Assembly: GCA_009911065.1 (NCBI GenBank)
Contig: QXWR01000006.1
Coordinates: 1 to 64,000 of the forward strand
Source of the DNA: Clostridiaceae bacterium
GTDB taxonomy: Bacteria > Bacillota > Clostridia > Lachnospirales > Lachnospiraceae
DNA: 64,000 nt
Reading direction: 5' to 3'
Under the pieces are notes generated by a model that did not search any database, had not been told where the DNA came from, and worked only from the letters and a program-made list of their open reading frames with translations. This document shows positions 17,105-25,157 of the stretch, piece after piece. The position numbers and the translations under genes were made by a program. Numbering within the stretch: the stretch's first letter is position 1; every line of letters begins with the position of its first letter.

Positions 17105-17566
17105 GTGCATACAGAAGTTTACGATGGGTATGGCGATATGGAAATGGCTGACTGCCGTTTTACTATTGACCGGAAAAGCCGTGTGCTGACAATGACAGAT
17201 TTCCAGGCAGAGGACGGGGAGCAGTCTGTCACGCTGGAGGGCGGGCAGATGGTGAAGCTGCTGCGGTATATCGTACATACACTGGAAATCTTTATGTGGG
17301 AGCAGGATTACTGCCTGAAACCTGATGAGGATGATTTTTTCACGGATAATCTTTTTGATGAAGATTTATACGGGGATGATCTGGAGGAAAGCGGGGAGGA
17401 TATGCCAACGGAACCAGAGGGCAGGCCGTTCTGGCGGGTACAGGTGGAGTACAGCAACCATACCGTGCAGGATATTTCCAGCTATGATGATTACCTGCCG
17501 GAGCGCCCGGAAGAATTGTATCTTTCTCTGCTGGAGTATTTTGAGCCGGAAGATGAAGAATTTTAA
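17105..17566 (+). CDS. Acidic hypothetical protein of a mobile element
   Basis: Up to 153 residues, strongly acidic, without membrane segments. CRFTIDRKSRVLTMTDFQAE is followed by SVTLEGGQMVKLLRYIVHTL, then a run of Asp/Glu (DEDDFFTDNLFDEDLYGDD) and a C-terminal SYDDYLPERPEELYLSLLEY. I recall similar proteins near conjugative-element genes but cannot assign a function. Its GTG at 17105 has no ribosome binding site. The 5' end may have been lost where the exporter operon was inserted. Confidence 0.55.
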   Translation: MHTEVYDGYGDMEMADCRFTIDRKSRVLTMTDFQAEDGEQSVTLEGGQMVKLLRYIVHTLEIFMWEQDYCLKPDEDDFFTDNLFDEDLYGDDLEESGEDMPTEPEGRPFWRVQVEYSNHTVQDISSYDDYLPERPEELYLSLLEYFEPEDEEF

Positions 17567-17581
17567 CTTATTTGTTTGCTA

Positions 17582-18019
17582 AATTTCGGGAGCGATAACA
17601 TTGGCGTTCAATGGTGTCTTAGTTTCCGGCAGATACGGACACGGAAAGCCGGGAAAGCCCGTAAATCCGCCACTTTCGGCACTACATAGCTTTGAAAGTT
17701 ACATTATTTTTGTGTGCTTTTGGGGGAATTTTTACATTAGTAAGAGTACGAACGGTTGTTCTGGGGTTCTTTTGCCTGATAGTTTATACTCGTAGGCAAA
17801 AGTCGGATATTATCACGGAAACTCGGATACTCGCATGGAAACTGCTGTACTATCAGGCAAAACCCACATACAAACACGGAAACTGCCTGTGAGTTTTCGT
17901 GTTTGTATAAGGGTTTCCGTGATTGTATATGAGTAAAACGGTAAAAATTAAATGGATAAATGATAAACGAGGGAAAGGACTGCTTGTGTAATCCTTTTCA
18001 ATATTCTGGCATTGCGTAT
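17582..18019. other. Noncoding stretch with nested inverted repeats
   Basis: No convincing gene in these 440 bases. A perfect 14-bp inverted repeat (TTTTGCCTGATAGT at 17770-17783, its complement at 17849-17862) is followed by a hairpin of AACCC..TACAAACACGGAAACT against AGTTTTCGTGTTTGTA..GGGTT (17861-17915). CACGGAAAC recurs in both orientations. It could be an element end, recombination site or RNA; it lies between the acidic mobile-element gene and the MocR gene. Confidence 0.5.
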
Positions 18020-19429
18020 TCATACAAAGAAATTCATCTGTTTTTCCTCAAATATATTTTTTAACAGCAGCAGCCCTTTTCTTAAATCATCTTCCGTATC
18101 GGGTGAAGCAATAGATACCCGGACATAGGATGATTTGTTTTCGTTCTGCATTGCGAAACGATGGGAGCCAAGTACATGAATCCCTTTTTGCAATGCCAGC
18201 AGCTCCAATTCTTCGCTTGTCAGATGGGCGGGGATTTGCAGCCAGTGAAAGAACCGCTCAACATGATCGGTCTGAACGGAAGGAAAGACAGACTGAAATA
18301 TCTGGTTCCTTTTCCGGGCAGAAAGAATTTTCTGCTTCACAATGTTTTCCGCATCCCCGCTCTCAATCAGTTCTGCAATAATCTCGCTATTAAGGGAAAC
18401 GGTTTTCAGGTTGATGCCAAGCATACCAGAGACTAACAGCTCCCGGTACTGATCCGGAAAGGCAATAAAGGCCACCCGCAGCCCAGCACACAGCGATTTT
18501 GAAATGCTGCAGATGTGGACTGTCTGCTCCGGCACCATAGAGAAAAATGGTTTTGCATCGGGAGCAGCAGGGCCATGAACGGACAGGAAGGAATAAATGT
18601 CATCCTCTATCACAAGCAGGTGAAACTGCTTTATGATTTCTACCAGCTCCATCCTACGGGACTGCGGCATGAAGATGCTGGTCGGATTGCTGCAGGTCGG
18701 CATGAGGTAAATGCCCTTTATCTCCGTATTCTTACAGATGGTTGACAGCCCGTCGGGGGACATCCCATATCCGTCTGCAGGGACAGCGATCAGTTGTATG
18801 TGCAGGAAATTGGCAAGTCCCTTGAAATTTGTATAGGTAAAATTGTCCACAGCTATCTTATCCCCGGCCTTGAAAAGAGAAATCAGGATGACGGACAGGG
18901 CGTTCTGCGCCCCGGCAGAGAGCAGGATATTTTCTTCCCCCGCATCAATCCCAATCCTGCGCAGCCATTTCCGGGCAGCATTTATCTGCCGCTTTGTGCC
19001 AAGGGGACTGCTGTATTCAAAAAGCCTTATGGATTCTTCACGGCTAAGTACGAGCTGGGCCGCATTCTGGACGGCATGGTTGCTTTCATAGAAAGGCTTG
19101 ATCATTCCCATTTCTATGATACCGCCGTCTTTTTCAAGAAAAGTATTCTGTGCGGAAGTTCCGGGAGAGACAAAGGTTCCCCTGCCTGTGACGGCATACA
19201 GAAGCCCTTTCAGTTCACACAGCTTATATGCCCTTGTGACCGTGCTTAGGTTCAGGTCAAGGAAGTCGGCAAGTTCTCTTTGGGGCGGCAACTTGGTATT
19301 TTCCGGCAGTTTCCCGGACAGGATATCTGCCTCAAGGCTTGCTGCTATGGAAAGATAGTACGGCTTTTCCAGTCTGGATTTCTGAGGTCTCCATGACATG
19401 GGATAATCTTCAAAGGAATTGACGGGCAT
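18020..19429 (-). CDS. MocR-family regulator (GntR helix-turn-helix plus aminotransferase domain)
   Basis: A 469-residue protein. Residues 15-90 are a GntR winged helix (GKLPENTKLPPQRELADFLDL and STVTRAYKLCELKGLL). The remainder is a fold-type I aminotransferase domain with VIEDDIYSFL and the PLP-lysine region ICSISKSLCAGLRVAF. Such proteins sense PLP or an amino compound. The start at 19429 has GGAGG upstream on its strand; the frame stays open to 19765 but that extension overlaps the divergent gene. It is divergent from the ECF transporter gene, its likely target. Confidence 0.9.
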   Translation of the reverse strand: MPVNSFEDYPMSWRPQKSRLEKPYYLSIAASLEADILSGKLPENTKLPPQRELADFLDLNLSTVTRAYKLCELKGLLYAVTGRGTFVSPGTSAQNTFLEKDGGIIEMGMIKPFYESNHAVQNAAQLVLSREESIRLFEYSSPLGTKRQINAARKWLRRIGIDAGEENILLSAGAQNALSVILISLFKAGDKIAVDNFTYTNFKGLANFLHIQLIAVPADGYGMSPDGLSTICKNTEIKGIYLMPTCSNPTSIFMPQSRRMELVEIIKQFHLLVIEDDIYSFLSVHGPAAPDAKPFFSMVPEQTVHICSISKSLCAGLRVAFIAFPDQYRELLVSGMLGINLKTVSLNSEIIAELIESGDAENIVKQKILSARKRNQIFQSVFPSVQTDHVERFFHWLQIPAHLTSEELELLALQKGIHVLGSHRFAMQNENKSSYVRVSIASPDTEDDLRKGLLLLKNIFEEKQMNFFV

Positions 19430-19448
19430 AGGCTTTCTCCTCCACAAA

Positions 19449-19486
19449 ATTGTATGCAACACAATTCTAACATTGTATGCATACAT
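19449..19486. promoter_or_regulatory. Candidate MocR operator
   Basis: Direct repeats ATTGTATGCA at 19449-19458 and 19472-19481, 23 bp apart, the second overlapping the palindrome TGTATGCATACA (19475-19486). They sit between the divergent MocR and ECF genes, the usual place and form (direct repeats) for MocR binding. Confidence 0.6.
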
Positions 19487-19541
19487 TTTCAAGTTTATAA
19501 TGGATTGCGGATAGAGAGATTCACTTGAAAACAGGAGGAAC

Positions 19542-20093
19542 ATGGATATGAAGAAAATCACGATAAGGGAAATCGCCCGGATTGGGATTATGGCAGCGGC
19601 AGTATATGTGGCTTCGGCTTTTTTACAGGTGCCTATTCCGACAGCGATAGACAACACAAGGCTACATATGGGGAACGTCATGTGCCTGTTAGCCGGTATG
19701 CTTTTGGGGCCTCTGCAGGGTGGGATTGCGGCGGGGATTGGCTCCATGTTCTTTGACCTGACCAATCCGGCTTATATCACATCTGCACCTTTTACTTTTG
19801 TTTTCAAATTTGTCATGGCATGGATATGCGGGAAGATTGCATCCGGCCATTCGGTGCATCTGAAGCAGAGGTATGTCCTGGGCGGCATAGCAGGCTCTTT
19901 TTCCTATGTGGTTCTTTACCTGTCAAAGAGTTTTATTGAACACAGATTCATCTTAGGGCTGCCTTTGGAAGCGGTCATGCTGACAATAGTGCAGAAAGCA
20001 GTGGTGTCAAGTGTGAATGCCATTGTTGCCTGTCTGGTGGCGGTTCCACTTGGACTGGCACTGCGGCCTGTGATGGCGAAGATCATAAAATAG
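19542..20093 (+). CDS. ECF transporter substrate-binding (S) component
   Basis: A 183-residue protein of five to six helices: IARIGIMAAAVYVASAFLQV, then GNVMCLLAGMLLGPLQGGIA and FDLTNPAYITSAPFTFVFKF. This is the S-component pattern of energy-coupling-factor vitamin transporters. It would work with an EcfAAT module encoded elsewhere. The substrate is not recognisable; the divergent PLP-type MocR regulator makes vitamin B6 or a related compound a reasonable guess. The ATG at 19542 follows AGGAGG; 19548 is an alternative. Confidence 0.82.
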   Translation: MDMKKITIREIARIGIMAAAVYVASAFLQVPIPTAIDNTRLHMGNVMCLLAGMLLGPLQGGIAAGIGSMFFDLTNPAYITSAPFTFVFKFVMAWICGKIASGHSVHLKQRYVLGGIAGSFSYVVLYLSKSFIEHRFILGLPLEAVMLTIVQKAVVSSVNAIVACLVAVPLGLALRPVMAKIIK

Positions 20094-20095
20094 TC

Positions 20096-21406
20096 ATGGA
20101 AATGGATATGACAACAGGAAAGCCCGTTAAGGCCCTGCTGAAATTTTCTGTCCCGTTGTTTGCGGGAAACGTCATGCAGAACCTGTACAATGTTTTTGAT
20201 ACGGCGGTAGTAGGGCACATATTAGGCAAGAATGCTTTAGCCGCTGTGGGAAACTCTTATGTCCCCATGTTGATTATTAACAGTATTATTTTAGGGCTTT
20301 CCTCCGGCATCTTGATTTTGCTGGCACAGGTTTATGGTTCAGGGGAAACAGAAAAAGTACAGGATTGCATGGGTTCCATCCAGACGCTGGTGTTCCTTAT
20401 CGGCGGCGGAATGGCCTGCCTTTTCTTTTTGTCTGCTAGAGGGATTTTTATGGCAATGGACATCCCGGCAGAGGCCATCGGCTATGCAACAGACTATTTG
20501 AGGATCATAGCATTAGGAATCCCTTTTCTGTCAGTATACAATTTTTATTCTGCGGTGATAAAAGCAGGAGGGAATGCCAGGACGCCGATACAGTATCTGT
20601 CGGTTTCCTGCATGATGAATATCGGGCTTGATTATGTGTTTGTTGCATATTTCAGACTGGGGATACGAGGGGCGGCATGGGCAACGGTGCTTTCACAGGT
20701 TACGGCGGCGGGGCTGATCGTTTTCCATTTGTACCGAAATGACAAAGAGGCGCTGGTGATACGGCCCGATTTTAAGTATGTGCTGCCAATCTTCCGACTT
20801 GGCATAACGGGGGTAGTCCAGAATGGTGCCTCCGCTGTCAGCATGTTTTTTATCCAGGGGGCAATCAACCGATTCGGTGTCAATGAGATTTCTGCTTACA
20901 CATCCGCCTACAAGGTTGAAACGATATTGACGATACCGGCGGTCAATCTGGGTACTTCGTTAAGAGTTTTCACGGCACAGAATACAGCGGCTAAAAATTT
21001 TGAGAGGAACCGCAGGGGATTAAGGGACAGCTTCAAAATTTCAGCGGCCATTATAGCTGTGGCAGTGGTCATCATCTGGACTGCCTCACCGCAGCTCATG
21101 TATCTGCTGGTGGGGAACGAAAAGGAGATCATCCGTATCGGGGTGCAATACCTGCACATCATTTCCATGACGTTCCCTTTGTGCGTCAGCCTTTACTTGT
21201 TGACGAACTTCCTGCGAGGTGCAGGGGAGATTGGATATCCGCTTTTCAATACGCTGCTTGAACTGAGTTTCCGGACAGTCTTTGCTTTTGCTTCGGTGCA
21301 GTATATTGGGTTTAGTGGGATCATGCTTTGCAGACCCTTGAGTTTTGTCATAAGTACCGCCAGCCTGTCCTACCGATATTTTACTCAAAAGTGGCAGGAA
21401 CGTTAA
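20096..21406 (+). CDS. MATE family efflux transporter
   Basis: A 436-residue protein with twelve predicted membrane helices and MATE features: LLKFSVPLFAGNVMQNLYNV at the start, AVVGHILGKNALAAVGNS, and the second-half repeat GVVQNGASAVSMFFIQGAIN. It starts two bases after the S-component stop, so it is co-transcribed with it. The family uses sodium or proton gradients to export cationic compounds. Several in-frame ATGs (20096, 20102, 20108) are possible starts; none has a strong ribosome binding site, consistent with coupling. Confidence 0.9.
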   Translation: MEMDMTTGKPVKALLKFSVPLFAGNVMQNLYNVFDTAVVGHILGKNALAAVGNSYVPMLIINSIILGLSSGILILLAQVYGSGETEKVQDCMGSIQTLVFLIGGGMACLFFLSARGIFMAMDIPAEAIGYATDYLRIIALGIPFLSVYNFYSAVIKAGGNARTPIQYLSVSCMMNIGLDYVFVAYFRLGIRGAAWATVLSQVTAAGLIVFHLYRNDKEALVIRPDFKYVLPIFRLGITGVVQNGASAVSMFFIQGAINRFGVNEISAYTSAYKVETILTIPAVNLGTSLRVFTAQNTAAKNFERNRRGLRDSFKISAAIIAVAVVIIWTASPQLMYLLVGNEKEIIRIGVQYLHIISMTFPLCVSLYLLTNFLRGAGEIGYPLFNTLLELSFRTVFAFASVQYIGFSGIMLCRPLSFVISTASLSYRYFTQKWQER

Positions 21407-21461
21407 AGGATATGTTATGATATATTTTATATGTGAAGACAGTTAAAGGAGGAAACGGAAA

Positions 21462-21581
21462 ATGTATGAATTAGTACAAGTCAGTGAGAAATGTTATTAC
21501 ATAAACTGCCCGGCAAAGATTGGTGTCTATGTGGCGGACAAGGAACAATTTGGATATACTGTGCAAAAAGCCGCAGTTTAA
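21462..21581 (+). pseudogene. N-terminal fragment of an MBL-fold hydrolase
   Basis: A 39-residue frame with a good GGAGG site. MYELVQVSEKCYYINCPAKI matches the start of a Clostridia MBL-fold hydrolase family whose next residues normally lead to the LIDSGNDKDAG segment. Here homology ends at about 21530 and a different, mobile-element sequence takes over, ending at TAA. The metal-binding HxHxDH part is absent. It marks the left deletion or insertion junction of the conjugative-element debris. Confidence 0.6.
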
Positions 21582-21972
21582 GCGTACCCATTCCGTCATA
21601 GACCGGGAGGGGATTTATGCGAGGGTGCGGCGGTACAAAAAGCGGTTACAGCCAGATTATGATAAAGGGCTTTATCTGGAAACCGTGCGGTGCGTTTTCA
21701 CGCTTCCAGAGGGGGAGGCGGTGAAACACCGCATGACCCATGACAGGCAGGAAACCTATGCCTTTATCCTGTCAAACAAATATATCCTCGGTCTGTTCAC
21801 CCACTGTGAGTCGGCAAGGAAATCTGTTGTCATGGACGGGGTGGGGTTCGGACACCTTACAGAGCAGGAACAGAAGATTGTGCTGCTTGACGGTGTGGGA
21901 GATGTGCTGTTCCAGGCATTATTGCTTGATGCAGGAGGAAGCAACACAGAAAACGATTGCCCTTGTGATTAA
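21530..21972 (+). pseudogene. C-terminal part of an unidentified conjugative-element protein
   Basis: The frame (open from 21520) reads FKRTHSVIDREGIYARVRRY, then DYDKGLYLETVRCVFTLPEG and DRQETYAFILSNKYILGLFT. These look like real protein, but there is no matching start and it is fused at about 21530 to the MBL-fold fragment in another frame. It overlaps the PcfB start by 44 bases, as expected of neighbouring genes in a conjugation operon. I do not recognise the family. Confidence 0.45.
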
Positions 21973-22405
21973 GACTGCAAAACTGGATGCCAACGTGCTG
22001 AAAGCGGCGATGAAGATGTACCTGAACCACCAGAAGCAAAAAGCACAGAAAGCGCATGGAAAAACTTCTGTGAAAAAGCTCGTTGGCGAGGGCGTAGGGG
22101 CATCGTCTATCGAAATCACGGACGGTAACATCAAGTCTTTTGAGCGTGTGGCAAAAAAGTACAATGTTGATTTTGCTATAAAGAAAGACAAGACAACCGT
22201 GCCGCCCAAATATGTGGTGCTTTTCAAGGGCAGGGATGCCGACGTGGTAGCACAGGCATTCAAAGAATTTGTTTATGGCAATGAGAAAAAGAAAGGCAGG
22301 GTTTCCCAGAGAGAGAAGCTGAAGCATTTCAAAGATGCAGTATCACAGGACAAAAACCGGGAACGGAGCCGGGAGAAGAACAAGGACAGGGGGCAGAGCC
22401 TATGA
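21929..22405 (+). CDS. PcfB family protein (DUF3801)
   Basis: A 158-residue protein beginning MQEEATQKTIALVIKTAKLD, with NHQKQKAQKAHGKTSVKKLV, IEITDGNIKSFERVAKKYNV and FKGRDADVVAQAFKEFVYG. This is the PcfB/DUF3801 pattern. PcfB works with the coupling protein PcfC and the relaxase in conjugative transfer of pCF10-type systems. Here the coupling protein normally encoded next is missing, and a relaxase tail follows instead, so the gene is an orphan. The protein itself looks complete. Confidence 0.85.
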   Translation: MQEEATQKTIALVIKTAKLDANVLKAAMKMYLNHQKQKAQKAHGKTSVKKLVGEGVGASSIEITDGNIKSFERVAKKYNVDFAIKKDKTTVPPKYVVLFKGRDADVVAQAFKEFVYGNEKKKGRVSQREKLKHFKDAVSQDKNRERSREKNKDRGQSL

Positions 22406-22409
22406 GTAA

Positions 22410-22649
22410 TATAATAAACAGCAATATTATCTCAAAGGCGTGATGAACGGCAAAACCACAATCCCGACAAAGACATGGAAAGATAAATACGCCAAGCTGA
22501 CCGCCGAGAGGAAAGCACTCAATCAGCGGTATCTTGCATTGAAAGAGGAAGTGAAAGAAGCCGAGAAAATCCGAAAGAGCGTTTACAGTATCTTGCGACA
22601 GGAACAGCGGGAACAACAGCCTCACAGAAAGCAGGATATGGAGCAATAA
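22410..22649 (+). pseudogene. C-terminal fragment of a conjugative relaxase
   Basis: From the in-frame stop at 22407 the frame reads LKGVMNGKTTIPTKTWKDKY, then ERKALNQRYLALKEEVKEAE and a final REQQPHRKQDMEQ. This coiled-coil tail is common at the end of MobA/VirD2-like relaxases of Clostridia mobile elements. The HUH catalytic domain is absent and the fragment begins five bases after the PcfB stop. A GTG at 22440 could in principle start translation, but this is more likely debris from a deletion. Confidence 0.6.
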
Positions 22650-22726
22650 CACGCAGGGCGGCGGGATAGTCAACACTTATCACCACCGCCCTGCTTTGGA
22701 ATTTCATGTGCCTGATAAGTTGGAAG

Positions 22727-23389
22727 TTATCTGTTTCGGATTTTTCTCCACTCTTCCAACTCCTTTTGAAATCGTTCTGTATCCAAAATAAAGTCAAGCC
22801 AGTCCTGATAAAACGCCTGAAAGCTGTCGGATTCCAATTCAAAGGAGCCTTCCGCGTCATTGATGAATACCTGACCACATCTTTCCCCGGCTGTAATCAG
22901 CCCAAAATCCCTCCCGCACCCGTATGTGCCTAGGTGGAAAAATCCATATGGAGTATCATTATCCCAATTAAAACTCCCCCTGCCTCCCCTAAAATATTTT
23001 TCAGGATTTTTCTCGTATTCCTTTTTGGAAATACAGAAATCTTCCAGCCATTCAGGTTCTATAGGCAGCAGCTGTATCTCTCTTCCGAGACCGCACAGGT
23101 ATGCTTCCCGCACTTTGGCCTCCTTGGCGCTCTTTACTTCTGTATGGTAGTAGCCGAAGGAATAAAGACCATAGCCTGGTCCCGCACCTCCGTCACCGAC
23201 TTCCGTAATGAACTGGACGTAATCCTCCGGAAACCGGAAATGATATTTTTCCTCTATCGTGCGGACAAACGCCAAATCGACAGGGGAAGCGAGCCTGTAC
23301 TGATGATCGGCAACGCCAAACATTTTCAACAGCGGGTCCATACGCCGTGCCTGCGATAGTATCTTTTCTACTTCTTCTCTGCGAAACAT
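22727..23389 (-). CDS. SMI1/KNR4 (SUKH) family protein
   Basis: A 220-residue protein with the SUKH core: SPVDLAFVRTIEEKYHFRFP, EDYVQFITEVGDGGAGPGYGL, then FFHLGTYGCGRDFGLITAGE and a final SFQAFYQDWLDFILD. SUKH proteins often act as immunity proteins against polymorphic toxins, with orphan copies kept as protective arrays. It is alone, on the opposite strand to the mobile-element debris around it. An AGGTG-type site precedes the ATG on its strand. Confidence 0.85.
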   Translation of the reverse strand: MFRREEVEKILSQARRMDPLLKMFGVADHQYRLASPVDLAFVRTIEEKYHFRFPEDYVQFITEVGDGGAGPGYGLYSFGYYHTEVKSAKEAKVREAYLCGLGREIQLLPIEPEWLEDFCISKKEYEKNPEKYFRGGRGSFNWDNDTPYGFFHLGTYGCGRDFGLITAGERCGQVFINDAEGSFELESDSFQAFYQDWLDFILDTERFQKELEEWRKIRNR

Positions 23390-23653
23390 ATCATCACCTC
23401 TTTAAAATCCCGGTTGTTGGTCTGTCTGTATTGGGGAAATTATACCACTTCCAATTAGGAAAAGCAATCTGCATTTTACTCCGTTCCGACTATCCAGACC
23501 GTTTGCATTACTGCGGCGGCTATCGGTAGGTTGTGCAGTGGCTCTGCCTCCGCGCCCCCGACCTCTCCCAAAGAACAGAATGGAATGTTACGCAATAGGG
23601 TTTGAAAAGGTTTGATTTTTAAGGCGTTGCAGATGCGAAAACCCAAAGGGTAA

Positions 23654-23893
23654 GGTTTTAGTTTTGATACGATACATGACGGAAAATGTGTTGAAATTCT
23701 GCATATTGGCTCATACGACAATGAACCATTCTTTTTTGAGCAAATGGATAAATTTGCAGAAGAAAACGGTCTGCAACACATATCAGACTGTCACAGAGAA
23801 ATCTATTTAACTAATAGAACAAAAGCAGATAAGCTCAATACAATTTTGAGGTATAAGGTAAATCAGCAAACAGTAAATCTATCGAACCAGTGA
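23654..23893 (+). pseudogene. C-terminal fragment of a GyrI-like effector-binding protein
   Basis: An open frame without start reads EILHIGSYDNEPFFFEQMDK, then FAEENGLQHISDCHREIYLT and KADKLNTILRYKV. This matches the end of GyrI-like small-molecule-binding proteins (HIGxYxxEP..., HEIYLxDP). Residue continuity ends upstream in a stop at 23651, so only about 75 residues remain. Confidence 0.6.
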
Positions 23894-24031
23894 CAAGAAT
23901 ATAAAGCTATATTTGAAATTTAGTTTTTGTAATCAAGGGGCAACGACTTAAAATGTTGTTGCTCCTCTGAATTATAAAAATGCAACCGTAAACCAAGCAC
24001 CGCCCTATGTGGGAGAAAGGAGGATTTTTCT

Positions 24032-24307
24032 ATGGCTTGCTCAGAAGCATACAAAGAACATATCGTGTATTCTTTCAACGCCTTTTGTAAAGTTGTCATA
24101 CGCTATGCCGTTATCAACGCATGGCGTGACAGGAACAGGCGGTGGCAAAAAGAAATATCCTTTGAATACCTCACAGAAGAAAAGTTCTATCCTCTAAGCA
24201 CATCAGACGAATTTCTCAAATCACCTTACAAACAATACCCTGTTACGATATGCGGTCAGACAATTATACTCACCAATGGGGAACTTGCCGCCGCCCCACC
24301 TACATAA
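24032..24307 (+). pseudogene. Truncated sigma-like factor of a conjugative transposon
   Basis: It starts at ATG 24032 after AAAGGAGG and reads YKEHIVYSFNAFCKVVIRYA, INAWRDRNRRWQKEISFEYL and CGQTIILTNGELAAA. This matches the N-terminal two-thirds of the sigma-70-like helix-turn-helix proteins of Tn916/Tn5397-like elements. The DNA-binding part after GELAAAL is missing: the frame runs into the tail of a response regulator at about 24290 and stops at 24307. Confidence 0.65.
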
Positions 24308-24336
24308 AGACCGTTTTAGGCATAGGCTACAAATAA
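24292..24336 (+). pseudogene. Last codons of an OmpR-type response regulator
   Basis: In the frame +1 to the sigma-like fragment the sequence reads RPTYIKTVLGIGYK and a stop (24334-24336). This is the conserved terminal strand-turn of OmpR/VanR regulators. It begins where the sigma-like homology ends, so the two gene remnants were joined by a deletion here. Confidence 0.5.
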
Positions 24337-24637
24337 AAAGGTTTCCTATTTTTTTACGCCCATTTTGCTTAATCCCGGCTTTATTGTATGGGAAAATACC
24401 GCTGCAAAATTGGCAGAATCCACACCACGCAAGCCGGGGGAAAACGGCGGAAGCCAGCACAGCGGAATCCGTCAGTTACTAAGAGCAAGATTCTACCACA
24501 GTACCAAATTTCGCCTATCGGCTCATTTTGTCCTATGGGAATCTTGTTGGGGTTGCCACCCTAAGCCCGCCTTTTGCGGCTTGCGCCGCTTATAATTACC
24601 GCCGCTTTTGCGGCAAGTGAAAAGGAGGTTCACAGCC
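24337..24637 (+). other. Hairpin-rich leader, candidate transfer origin
   Basis: No gene. Before the MobC-like gene there is GGGGTTGCCACCC (24549-24561), then GCCTTTTGCGGC-type arms and GCCGCTTTTGCGGC (24601-24614). Such hairpins directly upstream of a mobC gene are the usual setting of an oriT in mobilizable Clostridia elements. I cannot identify the nic site. Confidence 0.35.
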
Positions 24638-25003
24638 ATGAAAAAATACAACATACCACACCAAAGCCAGGTAATCAAAACACGCTTGACCGAGGAAGAA
24701 TACGCCGAGTTTTCCGAGCGTGTCACCCTCTGCAAAATGAGCCAAGCCGAGTTTATCCGGCAAGCCCTAATCAAATCAAGCATACGCCCGGTTATCACTA
24801 TGTCATTCTGGACAGAACAGGACGTGTTGGAATACACCTACCATAACCATATCCCAATAGCAGATGTATATGGGGAAGTGGTGGCAGATTACGGGAAAGG
24901 GAAAGCACAGGGCGATTCAACGGATATGGGGATTTTTGATGTTGGAAAGCCTATCTTTAATACTACCGGATGTAACAGGACGGGGAGAAAACGTTGCAAT
25001 TAA
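24638..25003 (+). pseudogene. Chimera of a MobC-like N terminus and a PAPS-reductase-like fragment
   Basis: A 121-residue frame with a strong AAAGGAGG site. Residues 1-55 (SQVIKTRLTEEEYAEFSERV, MSQAEFIRQALIKSSIRPVI) are the ribbon-helix-helix start of MobC-type relaxosome proteins. From about residue 57 the sequence becomes FWTEQDVLEYTYHNHIPIAD, VYGEV and TTGCNRTG. These belong to the C-terminal part of PAPS-reductase-like sulfurtransferase proteins found on Clostridia phages and transposons. Two unrelated genes have been fused in frame at about 24805. Neither half is complete. Confidence 0.6.
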
Positions 25004-25056
25004 TACAAAATCAATGAAATTCCAACTATGTCCGGGCTGGCTTTCAAAAAATTTGA

Positions 25057-25085
25057 TTGATTTAGCAAGGACGTCAGAGTATAAT
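25057..25085 (+). promoter_or_regulatory. Promoter of the PD-(D/E)XK gene
   Basis: TTGATT (25057-25062), 17-bp spacer, TATAAT (25080-25085), 72 bases before the start codon. A second TTGATT begins four bases earlier. Confidence 0.65.
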
Positions 25086-25157
25086 AAAGGTGAGGTCATA
25101 TACCTTTTGGGAATGGCTTTTGCGTTTCCTATCATAATAAAAGGAGGTTTATGGCTG

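Noticed and set aside
19430-19765. Longer MocR protein starting at 19765
   Set aside because: The extension overlaps the divergent ECF gene and the operator region, while the start at 19429 has a good ribosome site and matches the GntR start.
24864-25157. N-terminal extension of the PD-(D/E)XK protein
   Set aside because: The open frame runs through the MobC chimera and the gene's own promoter; translation should begin at 25158 after AAAGGAGGT.
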